Made by a program: the position numbers and the translations under genes. Positions 1 through 10,300 of a DNA stretch of 64,000 nt are shown one piece after another; the first letter of the stretch is position 1, and each line of letters opens with the position of its first letter. This DNA comes from Thermoplasmata archaeon (GTDB taxonomy: Archaea; Thermoplasmatota; Thermoplasmata; GCA-020350865): the NCBI GenBank assembly GCA_020348445.1, contig CP070751.1, positions 80,832-144,831 on the forward strand, read 5' to 3'. Under the pieces are notes generated by a model that worked only from the letters and a program-made list of their open reading frames with translations, was not told where the DNA came from and searched no databases.

Positions 1-3000
1 GCTGTCATTATCGATCACAACTTGAAATTCTGTCTGGGTGCTGTCGGAATCGTTAAAACTCCAGCTGAAATATGGGGTAGTATCGTTTGTCATAAAATTA
101 TCGGTAGGATTTAATGAACCGGGCGGGCCAGGTATTAAATTAAAATGTATGGTCAAATTATGTAAAACTGGTGTAATACTTGTGTTGCTCGTGTTTAGAT
201 AGGCTTCATATTGGAACCATTGTTCTCCGTGATGCCCCGACCAGATATTTGTTCCGGATGTTGTGTAAAAAGTGGAAGGTGTTCCATCGGGCCCTACAAA
301 GTTCTTAACCGATAAACCGCCTTGTGTAGTCGCAGATCTTAATTGGAATTTAATTTCTGTATTTGCGGGTACGGTCGCATTCCAGTTAATTGTCCGCCAC
401 GAAACCTCTCCTCCAGTATTATATGGCTCTGACACCAATGTACCTAATGAAAAATACTGTTGATACGATAAATTTATGTTCCTTAGAATAGGCGTGTCTA
501 TTCCATCAGAATAGAAATTGACATGGTAGTAAAATCTAGAACCATTCCATCCTAAAGTAGTGAGGTCAATGAGATTTGTACCTCCGGATATAGTATCCCA
601 ACCATTTATAGAACCGGAAGAATTATACCAGTTAAAAGAGTCTTTTGAAAATTGCACTTTAATACCTGTTCCAAAGGGCTTGACTACTTCACATGTAAAA
701 TTATTAATCGAATATATCTTACTATCGGTAAGTATATTATTAGAAATTATCTCACCCCAAGATGAATCGTCTTTAACCAGCCAGATATTGGGTTTACCTG
801 GAACACCGATCCCATAAGAGTACGTATCACCAACGATGATATATCCTCCATTAGGGGTCTGCTGAACTTCTTTACCCCATCCACCCCAGAAGAATTTAAA
901 CCATTTCTCATTCCCTAAAGAATCGGTTTTGATAGAATCAATAGTGCCTGTAATTATAAAACCTCCATCGAATGTCTGCTGGACAGAATACCCCCTATCA
1001 TTACCACTCCCGCCGAAGGTTTTATTCCATTGCTCATTACCGAAAGAATCTGTCTTAATCAGCCATACATCCCAACCTCCAGCACCATAAGTGTTTGTTT
1101 CTCCAGCTATGATATATCCTTCATCGGTAGTCTGTTGTACTGAATAACTGTAATCAGGGTCAGATGCACCGCCGAAAGTCTTATTCCATATCTCATCTCC
1201 ATTATTATCAGTTTTAATCAACCATACATCTCCGCCTATATATCCCGCTATTATAAAGCCGCCATCAGTGGTCTGTTGAACTGAATATCCCCTATCAGCA
1301 AAATTAACACCGAAGGTTTTGTTCCACTGTTCATTGCCTGACGAATCAGTCTTGATCAACCAGACATTATAATTACTTGCACCAAAAGACATTGTACCAC
1401 CAGCAAGGATAAAGCCATCATCAGAAGTCTGCTGTACTGAATACCCATAATCATGTTGGGGTCCACCGAAAGTTTTTTCCCAATGCTTATTACCTGAGGA
1501 GTCGGTCCTAATCAGCCAGACATCATAATTACTCCCACCAAAAGGCCATCTATACCCAACAATAATATAACCGCCATCAGAGGTTTGTTGAACCGATTGA
1601 CCACTACCACCCACTAATGAACCGAGGGTTTTGTTCCATTGCTCATTTCCTAACGAATCGGTCTTTATCAGCCATGCATCAGAAGTACCTACACTAAAAG
1701 AAGACGTGTCCCCAGTGATAATAAAGCCGCCATCAAAGGTCTGTTGGACTGAATAACCATATTCATAACTAGCCCCACCGAAGGATTTACTCCATGACTC
1801 GACATCGGACGAATCTGTCTTAATCAGATATGCATCAGTTCCTCCCGCACCGTAAGAATATGTATACCCGGCAATAATATATCCTCCGTCAAAGGTTTGT
1901 TGGACTGAATAGGTATATTCACCTGAACTCCCACCGAAGATTTTATTCCATACCTCATTGCCTAATGAATCGGTTTTGATCAGCCAAGCATCATAACCAT
2001 CACCAAAGGAGCTTGTATAACCTGCAATGACATACCCCCCATCAGAAGTTTCTTGGACTGAATAACCTTGGTCCCAACCATTTCCGCCAATTGAATTATT
2101 CCATTGCTCGTTACCTGACGAATCTGTTTTAATTAACATTACATCCCTATGGCCGAGACTAAATAAATAAGTATAACCAGCTATGATAAATCCACCATCG
2201 GAGGTCTGCTGGAGGGATTCACCATAACTATAATCACCTACATTGAAGGTCTTATTCCATATCTCAGTTCCTAAAGAATCGGTCTTGATTAACCAGGCGG
2301 TCCAATTACCAACAGAACCATAAGATCGTGTAGTTCCAGCGATGATAAAGCCACCATCAGGGGTTTCCAGTACTGCTCGACCATGATCCCGGTCATCCCC
2401 ACCAAAGGTTCTATTCCATTGCTCTATGCCGGTTTCGTTCGTTTTAATCAGCCAGGCATCCCAACTGCCTGCACCCCAAGAGCCGATATCTCCTGTAATG
2501 ATATACCCACCATCGGAAGTTTCCTGAACTGCCTCACCATAATCAATGGAACTCCCGCCGAAGGTTTTATTCCAAAGCTCATTACCTGATGAATCGGTCT
2601 TGATTAGCCATGCATCCCAATTGCTACCAACACCATAAGATTGTGTACTCCCAGCGATGATAAATCCGCCGTCAGACGTTTCATGAACTACTTCACCCCG
2701 ATCACGATAACTTCCACCGAAGGTATTATTCCATTGTTCATTACCTGATGAATCGGTCTTGATCAACCAGGTATTATAATCGACAGCACCATAAGATCGT
2801 GTAGTTCCAGTGATGATAAAGCCACCATCGGAGGTCTGTTTGGCTGAGTAAGCATAATCATAGTTACTGGTCCCGAAGGTTTTTTCCCAGCCTTTTTTAT
2901 TCGATGAATGAGTCTTGATAAGCCATAAATCATAACCGCCAGCGCCATAAGATGCAGAATACCCACATACGATATAACCGTCATCTGAGGTCTGCTGAAC

Positions 3001-4293
3001 TGAACAACCATAATCATTATCATTCCCTCCGAAGATTTTTATCCACTGCTCATTACCTGATGAATCGGTCTTGATAAGCCACACATCGCTATTACCAGCA
3101 CCATAAGATGTTGTATTACCCGTGAGAATATACCCCCCATTGGAGGTCTGATGGGCCGAAATACCATAATCATCTGAAAAACCACCGAAGGTCTTGTCCC
3201 ATTGCTTTATGCCCGTTGCGTTCGTCTTGATAAGCCAAGCGTCCTTATCGCCAGAACCATAAGAATTGGTATTTCCAGCCATAATATAGCCCTTATCCCA
3301 ACTCAACTGGACTGAGAAAACAGAATCACTTAAACTACCGCCAAAGGTTTTATTCCATTGCTCTATACCCGTCTCGTTCGTCTTAACTAGCCACGCATCA
3401 ATATCACCTGCACCAAAAGATTGAGTATATCCTGTAATAAGATAACCATTATCGGAGGTCTCTAGAACCGCTCGACCAATATCATCTAAAGTACCACCAA
3501 ATGTTTTATTCCATTGCTCTTTACCTGATGAGTCGGTCTTGATAAGCCAGAAATCATAACCACCAGCCCCATATGACGATGTTTGTCCAGCGATGATAAA
3601 ACCGCCATCGGTGGTTTGCTTAACTGCTCTACCATAATCATGTACATTCCCACCATAGGTTTTATTCCATTGCTCTTTACCTGATGAATCCGCCTTGATC
3701 AGCCAGGTATCCCAGCCACCAACGGAGAAAGAATATGTGAAACCTGTGAGAATATACTCTCCATCAGAGGTCTGCTGGACTGAATAACCTCGATCATCAT
3801 TACTTCCACCAAAAGTGCTATTCCATTGCTCATTACCATATGTATCTGTTTTGATCAGCCAAGCATCAGAACTACCTGCACCATAGGAAGCTGTCTGCCC
3901 AGCGATAATACAACCCCCATCTGAGGTGGGATAGACCGAATACCCACGGTCTATTGAACCCCCACCAAAAGTCTTATTTATTTTATTGAGTTTTACTTCG
4001 CCTTCTGCAGTATCCACGATTACATTTCTTTTATAATTGATATTTGATTCACTAATGAAATCGTCTTCGATGTATTTTGTCTGCAGATCTAGTGTCACAT
4101 TATCATCAAGTGTAGCCAGCACATTGTTCAATTCTCCACCGTTAAAATCCGCTTCACTCGTCTGCACCCAACTCGAACCTGCAGATGCATTCTCAACAAA
4201 AGGCTCATCAAAAGGCATTACCTGAATTACAGACAAAATCAACAATATCCCTAGACACCCTCGAAATACTCGTCTTACCTTACACCCACACAT
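1..4293 (-). CDS. Giant propeller-repeat surface protein A (3' end outside window)
   Basis: This is the last member of the eight-gene array in transcription order. Reading from the ATG at 4293, the frame stays open to base 1 (1431 codons) at the points I checked, and the C-terminus lies outside. The signal sequence begins MCGCKVRRVFR and is followed by a hydrophobic segment to about residue 27. A 104-residue leader precedes 21 propeller-type repeats (residues 105 to about 1180) built on the pattern NKTFGG...[14 protein letters not shown]...DVWLIKTDS. The linker beta-sandwich domain follows and is cut at the window edge. Repeat 20 lacks about 11 residues before IKTDS. The SD is a run of seven G, where the seven siblings have GGAGGGG. 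By analogy with them the missing part should hold Ig domains, a TM helix and the conserved tail. A role in adhesion or sensing is inference. Confidence 0.9.
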   Translation of the reverse strand, partial: MCGCKVRRVFRGCLGILLILSVIQVMPFDEPFVENASAGSSWVQTSEADFNGGELNNVLATLDDNVTLDLQTKYIEDDFISESNINYKRNVIVDTAEGEVKLNKINKTFGGGSIDRGYSVYPTSDGGCIIAGQTASYGAGSSDAWLIKTDTYGNEQWNSTFGGSNDDRGYSVQQTSDGEYILTGFTYSFSVGGWDTWLIKADSSGKEQWNKTYGGNVHDYGRAVKQTTDGGFIIAGQTSSYGAGGYDFWLIKTDSSGKEQWNKTFGGTLDDIGRAVLETSDNGYLITGYTQSFGAGDIDAWLVKTNETGIEQWNKTFGGSLSDSVFSVQLSWDKGYIMAGNTNSYGSGDKDAWLIKTNATGIKQWDKTFGGFSDDYGISAHQTSNGGYILTGNTTSYGAGNSDVWLIKTDSSGNEQWIKIFGGNDNDYGCSVQQTSDDGYIVCGYSASYGAGGYDLWLIKTHSSNKKGWEKTFGTSNYDYAYSAKQTSDGGFIITGTTRSYGAVDYNTWLIKTDSSGNEQWNNTFGGSYRDRGEVVHETSDGGFIIAGSTQSYGVGSNWDAWLIKTDSSGNELWNKTFGGSSIDYGEAVQETSDGGYIITGDIGSWGAGSWDAWLIKTNETGIEQWNRTFGGDDRDHGRAVLETPDGGFIIAGTTRSYGSVGNWTAWLIKTDSLGTEIWNKTFNVGDYSYGESLQQTSDGGFIIAGYTYLFSLGHRDVMLIKTDSSGNEQWNNSIGGNGWDQGYSVQETSDGGYVIAGYTSSFGDGYDAWLIKTDSLGNEVWNKIFGGSSGEYTYSVQQTFDGGYIIAGYTYSYGAGGTDAYLIKTDSSDVESWSKSFGGASYEYGYSVQQTFDGGFIITGDTSSFSVGTSDAWLIKTDSLGNEQWNKTLGSLVGGSGQSVQQTSDGGYIIVGYRWPFGGSNYDVWLIRTDSSGNKHWEKTFGGPQHDYGYSVQQTSDDGFILAGGTMSFGASNYNVWLIKTDSSGNEQWNKTFGVNFADRGYSVQQTTDGGFIIAGYIGGDVWLIKTDNNGDEIWNKTFGGASDPDYSYSVQQTTDEGYIIAGETNTYGAGGWDVWLIKTDSFGNEQWNKTFGGSGNDRGYSVQQTFDGGFIITGTIDSIKTDSLGNEKWFKFFWGGWGKEVQQTPNGGYIIVGDTYSYGIGVPGKPNIWLVKDDSSWGEIISNNILTDSKIYSINNFTCEVVKPFGTGIKVQFSKDSFNWYNSSGSINGWDTISGGTNLIDLTTLGWNGSRFYYHVNFYSDGIDTPILRNINLSYQQYFSLGTLVSEPYNTGGEVSWRTINWNATVPANTEIKFQLRSATTQGGLSVKNFVGPDGTPSTFYTTSGTNIWSGHHGEQWFQYEAYLNTSNTSITPVLHNLTIHFNLIPGPPGSLNPTDNFMTNDTTPYFSWSFNDSDSTQTEFQVVIDNDS
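747..3981 (-). repeat. 21 tandem propeller-type repeats of protein A
   Basis: Twenty-one repeats of about 51-54 residues (about 155 bp each) were counted one by one. Repeat 7 ends in the atypical HSSNKKGW and repeat 14 in SSDVESW, where other repeats end in [12 protein letters not shown] sequence. Repeat 15 starts SKSFGG. Repeat 20 (about 905-1017) is short. Confidence 0.88.
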
Positions 4294-4327
4294 ATATACC
4301 CCCCCGTTTTGTATAATTCCTGAAATT

Positions 4328-4358
4328 AAGATAGAATATGGATATTTAAGTTTATCTT
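4328..4358 (-). promoter_or_regulatory. Array promoter of gene A (TATA within 31-bp inverted repeat)
   Basis: On the minus strand AAGATA and TATCTT lie 31 bp apart end to end, enclosing a TTAAATAT TATA box about 55 bp upstream of the ATG. The downstream SD is GGGGGGG at 4299-4305. Confidence 0.7.
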
Positions 4359-4385
4359 TTTATCTGACCCTGGCCTCCCTCAATC

Positions 4386-7300
4386 CTATTCAAATCCACC
4401 GCTGATATCTTCTTCCTCTTCAGATATTGGCTCAGTCATATCCTCCTCCAACACCTCTCCTGCTTCCTCTTTTTCCATGGTTTTCAAATCCAATAAGTAG
4501 TCGTCTATCCTTTTATCCAATATCAGAAAATGATTTTCCTCGATCTTTCCCTTCCTAACATCGGCTTTAATATCCTCCCTTAATTCAATCAGCTCCTTCT
4601 CGCATTCCTGAGGGTTCTGTTTGTATTCGTTGAATGTACTTTCTATTCTATCCATATATTGTCGAAGCTTGCTGCGTTTCTTTCTTACGGTAAGGAATCC
4701 AATAAGAAATACTATAATTGAAGCTAGAACTGTTGCACCAGTGATTATAGGCTCCCAGGTCTCCCAAAATGACTCTTCGCCTTTCTCAGGATCTTCTTCT
4801 GTAGTAAAAGACCAACTATATTCATTCTCCAAATTATTACCCACAAAATCCTTTGCATCTGTTGAAATTGTGATAGTATATGTAGTTTCATACGATAAGG
4901 AAGAGTCCGGGGTAAAAACAAGCTTATTATATTCCCAAGTAAATTTTCCATCCACATAAGGTTCAATTGAAAATGCTTTTTTTGTATTGTCTTCTTGCAT
5001 ACGTTCACTAAATTGTAATGAGATAGTTGTGTCTATGGATATATCGACGCCTCTGGGTGTTTCTTCACCTATCGTTGGCGGGGAAACATCCTGAATTGAA
5101 GTGGTGATAAATTGCCAAGTAAACGCATTTTCTAAGTTATTACCAGCTATATCCTTTACCACGGTACCAACAGTTACAGAATATGGTGTACCATACTCCA
5201 TAGCATACTCCGAATTAAATATCAGTTTGTTTCCTTCCCAGTGGGCTGTTCCCGTAAGTTCAGGTGTGATTGTAAATATATTATCTGTAATGGTTTTGTC
5301 CATTGCCTCACTAAACGTTACCGAGATTAAAGAACTTACAGGGACATTGTTGCCTTCTGGGAATTTCTCAATAATCGTTGGTGGTGTAATGTCTACATCC
5401 GATATCGTGATTACAATATCATTCTGGGAATTCGGCTCTTCAGAAACTTGACCGCCAGCACCATAATATACAATTGAGGGTTCAGAAGATTTATCTGCCG
5501 CCTTGAGGTAATAATCCACCCCGTCGACAGTGACTGTATCTGCAGGGATGTTGGCAGAATAAATATTACCATTTCTCATCATTGTAATATTTGAAAATTT
5601 AGTGTCAATAATCTTCTTATAAAACAGCTCTACATAATCAACGCCGCTATGATCATCTGTAACGGTGGCTGATATAGTTATTGCAGAACCTTCATTACCG
5701 GCAGTAATAGGTGTATGTATTATAAGAGGGGATGTTGTGTCAATATGCACGTCGACATATCTGTCAATATAATTTCCAGCCCTATCGTAAGCCCTGACAG
5801 TAATATTATATGTTCCATCTGACTGTGCAGGCAAAGTATAAGGACTTGTTTGGGTAGCAAAAGTGCCGTCGTTAATTCTGACTTCATAATGGTCAATACC
5901 GCTGGTTACATCGGTTGTAGAAAACGATATCTCGGGTTGATTGTCAGCTATCCAACCAGAAGGTGCAGTGGGATTGAAATCAACAGGATCGGTGGTATCG
6001 ATATAAACTTCAACATAACCTTCAACGTAATTCCCAGCCAAATCAATAGCTCGCACTGTTATGTTATGTACTCCATCAGACTGTGCTGGCAAAGTGTACG
6101 GGCTTGTCTGGATAGAATAACCTCCACCATCAATACTTACCTCATAATGGTCGATTCCGCTGAGTGTATCGGTTGTAGAAAATGAAATAGTTGGCTGAGA
6201 ATTATAGGTCCAACCACTTGGATCTGCTGTGGGAATAAAGTCATTTGGTAAAGTGGCATCTATGTATACATCAACAAAACCATCTCGATAATTACCCGCT
6301 TTGTCGTAGGCCCTTACTGTTATGTTATGTGTTCCATCAGACTGCTCAGGCAATGTATACGGGCTCATTTGGGTTGTGAAACTTCCACTGTCGATTTTCA
6401 CTTGATAATAATCAATACCACTTGTTGCATCGATAGTGAAAAACGATATTTGAGGTTGGTTGTTGTTGGTCCAGCCATCAGGAGTGGCGAGGGGTGTGAA
6501 ACTGTTTGGAGGAGTTATATCTATTGTTATATTCCAATAATTACTATACGGCGACCAATCGCCATCATTATCCTTAACACGAACCTTCCAATAGTATATA
6601 CCATCAGCTATTGTTGTATAACCTGTACCTGATGGGAACTGCCAGTATGGATTTGTGGAGCTCTGCTCTCCGCTGTCGTAATTCACACTATCGAACGCGC
6701 TGTCATCATCGATTAAAACCTCAAAGTCAGTTTGATAACCATCTAAATCGAAAAATGTCCAATCAAAGCTTGGTGTATTATTTATTGTTATCAGATTATT
6801 GGGTGGTGCTGTTAGAGTAGGTTCATTCGGAATAAGATTAAAGTGTATAGTTATATTATGCAAGATAGGCGAAACACTTGTGTTGGTCGTATAAAGATAG
6901 ACTTTATATTGTATCCATTGATCACCATCATGGCCAGGCCATATATTTGATCCCGGTATGGTATAATTGGTCGACGAAGTACCGTCTGACCCTACAAAGT
7001 TCTTGGCCAATAAACCTCCTTGTGTTGAAGCGGTTCTCAATTGAAGTTTGATTTCCGTTCCAGGTGGTTTTGTGGCGCTCCAATTTAGAGTCCACCATGA
7101 AACTGATCCGCCGGTATCATACGATTCAGATTCAAATATACCTGATGGTTTATATTGTTGGTATGAAAAAATAATATTTTTAAGAATTGGCGTATCTATT
7201 CCATCAGAAGCGAAATTGACACGATAGTAAAACTGCGACCCGTTCCAACCTAACTGTTTAAAATTTATCACATTGGTACTGCTGAATAAATTATCCCAGC

Positions 7301-10300
7301 CGTTCAAAGAACCTGTAGAATTATACCAACTGAGGGCATTTCTTGAAAATTGCACTTTTATACTGGTCCCTAGGGGTTTGACAACTTCAATTGTAAAGTT
7401 GTTGATTGCATACGCCACATCTCCCATGAACAGGTTCGTGGATATGATCTCGCCCCATGATGAATCGTCCTTCACAAGCCAGATATTGGGCAGGCTTGGA
7501 ACACCTATACCATAAGAATTGGTATACCCCGCAATAATATAACCGCTGTCTGAAGTCTGATGGACTGATCTTCCAGTGTCACTTTCACTTCCACCTAATA
7601 TTTTAAACCATTTCTCACTACCAAACGAGTCGGTCTTGATTAGCCAGGCATTGTAACCACCTGTACCATAAGAAATAGTAGAACCTGTGATAATAAATCC
7701 GCCGTCCGAGGTCTGCAGAACCGATTCACAATAATCTTGGGAACTCCCTCCGAAGGTTTTATTCCACTGCTCATTACCTGATGAATCGGTCTTGATAAGC
7801 CAGGCATCATATTTGCCTGCGCCATAAGATTGGGTATTTCCACCGATAATATAACCACCGTCGGAGATCTGATGGACAGAATAACCAGAATCAATATCAC
7901 TCCCGCCGAAGGTCTTGTTCCAACTTTCGGTACCAGACGAATCAGTTTTGATAAGCCAGGCATCTGCAATGCCGGCACCATAAGAATAGGTAATCCCTGC
8001 AATGATATAACCGCCGTCAGAGGTCTGCCAGACGGAATTGCCCCAATCATCTGAACTCCCGCCAAAGGTTTTGTTCCATGTTTCGTTACCTGACGAATCG
8101 GTCTTGATTAGCCAGGTATTATAACCCCCCGCACCATAAGATTCAGTGTAGCCTGCAATAATATAACCTCCATCTGAGGTCTGCTGGACGAAATTTCCAA
8201 AATCATGGATATTCCCCCCGAAGGTTTTGTTCCAACTTTCGGTTCCAGACGAATCGATCTTGATTAGCCATGCATCTCTGAGGCCGACACCATAAGATTG
8301 GGTATTTCCAGCGATAATATACCCACCGTCGGCGGTCTGCTCGATGGAAGCTCCAAAATCATGATTACTCCCACCGAAGGTTTTATTCCATGTTTCGCTA
8401 CCCGAAGAATCGGTCTTGATTAGCCAGGCATCATAACCACCGGCCCCATAAGATTCAGTGTAGCCTGCGATAATATAACCTCCATCTGAGGTCTGCAGGA
8501 CGGAAACCCCTTCATCACTTGAACTCCCACCGAAGGGCCGGCTCCAGCTCGCCACATCCTCTGAATTGGTCTTGATCAACCAGATATTAGGGTTGGACGG
8601 AGTACCGACACCGTAAGAATATGTACGTCCAACTAGGATATATCCACCATCTAAGGTCTGCTGGACATAATAACCAAAATCATTTTCATTCCCACCGAAG
8701 ATCTTATTCCATTGTTCTGCACCCGTGGAATCGGTTCGGATAAGCAATATATTTGATTTTGAAGGTGTATTAATACCATAAGATCGGGTGGAGCCGATAA
8801 TAATATACCCATCGTTTGCTGTCTGCTGGACACAGCGACCTACATCATTTTGGCTCCCACCGAAGGTATTGTTCCAACTTTCAGCACCCGACGAATCGGT
8901 CTTGATAAGCCAGACATCATCGTTGCCTGTACCAAAAGACCCGGTATAACCAGCGGTAATATACCCACCGTCCGAGGTCTGCTGGACGGAATAACTAGTT
9001 TCATAATCACTTCCACCGAAGGTTTTGTTCCAAGTCTCAATTCCTGAGGAATCGGTCTTGATAAGCCAGGCATCTTCATTACCCGCACCATAAGAATAAG
9101 TGTGGCCGGCAATAATATAACCTCTGTCGGAGGTCTGCTGGACAGAATAACCACGATCATATTCAATCCCACCGAAAGTGTTGTTCCAAGTCTCAATTCC
9201 CAAGGAATCGGTTTTGATAAGCCAGGTATTTGATTTGAAAGGTGTATTAATGCCAAAAGATAAGGTATGGCCGGCAATAATATACCCCCCATCGAATGTT
9301 TGCAGAACCGATTCACCATAATCTGCGCTATCCCCTCCAAAAGTTTTGTTCCACTGCTCACTACCTGAAGAATTGGTCTTGATAAGCCATACGTCAATGT
9401 CGCTACCGCCATAGGATTTGGTATAACCTGTAATTATATATCCTCCGTCGACGGTCTGTTGGATGGAATAGCTGGAATCACCATCACTCCCTCCAAAGGT
9501 CTTATTCCACTGTTCCTTTCCTGACGAATCGGTCTTGATGAGCCAAACATTTGATTGTGAAGGTGTATTAATACCATAAGAATAGGTGGTTGCCGCTATA
9601 ATATACCCACCGTCCGAGGTCTGCTGGACGCAACGACTTCCATCATATTGACTTCCTTCAAAGATATTATTCCAGTTCTCAACATCAGGCGAATCGGTCT
9701 TGATTAGCCAGACATCATAACCGCCGGCACTAAAAGATTCGGTATAGCCAGAGATAATATACCCTCCGTCAGAGGTCTGCCGAACGGACTTACAATAATC
9801 ATATGTACTCCCACCGAAAAACTTAAACCATTTCTCACCACCAGACGAATCGGTCTTGATTAGCCACGCATCATCTTTGCCTGCGCCCCAAGACTTTGTA
9901 TTGCCACCGATAATATACCCACCGTCCGAGGTCTGTTGGACAGAATAACTTTCATCAAGAAAACTTCCACCGAAGGTTTTGTTCCATGTTTCGCTGCCTG
10001 AAGAATTGGCCTTAATTAGCCAGGCATCAACACTACCAATACCATATGAATTGGTAGATCCAGCGATAATATACCCTCCGTCGGAGGTCGGCTGGACGGA
10101 ATTACCATGATCATATCCAATCCCGCCAAAGGTGTTGTTCCAACTTTCAGCACCTGATGAATCGGTCTTGATAAGCCAGACATCAGCACTGCCAGTGCCA
10201 TAAGAATGAGTATATCCCGCAATAATATAACCCCCCCCAGAGATCTGATGGACTGAATAACCTTTATCAGTAGAACTCCCGCCGAAGGTTTTGTTCCATT

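Noticed and set aside
272..3023. Short ORFs on both strands inside gene A and similar ones inside the other array genes
   Set aside because: They recur at the same phase in each repeat, have no SD or promoter, and disappear once the long minus-strand frame is accepted.
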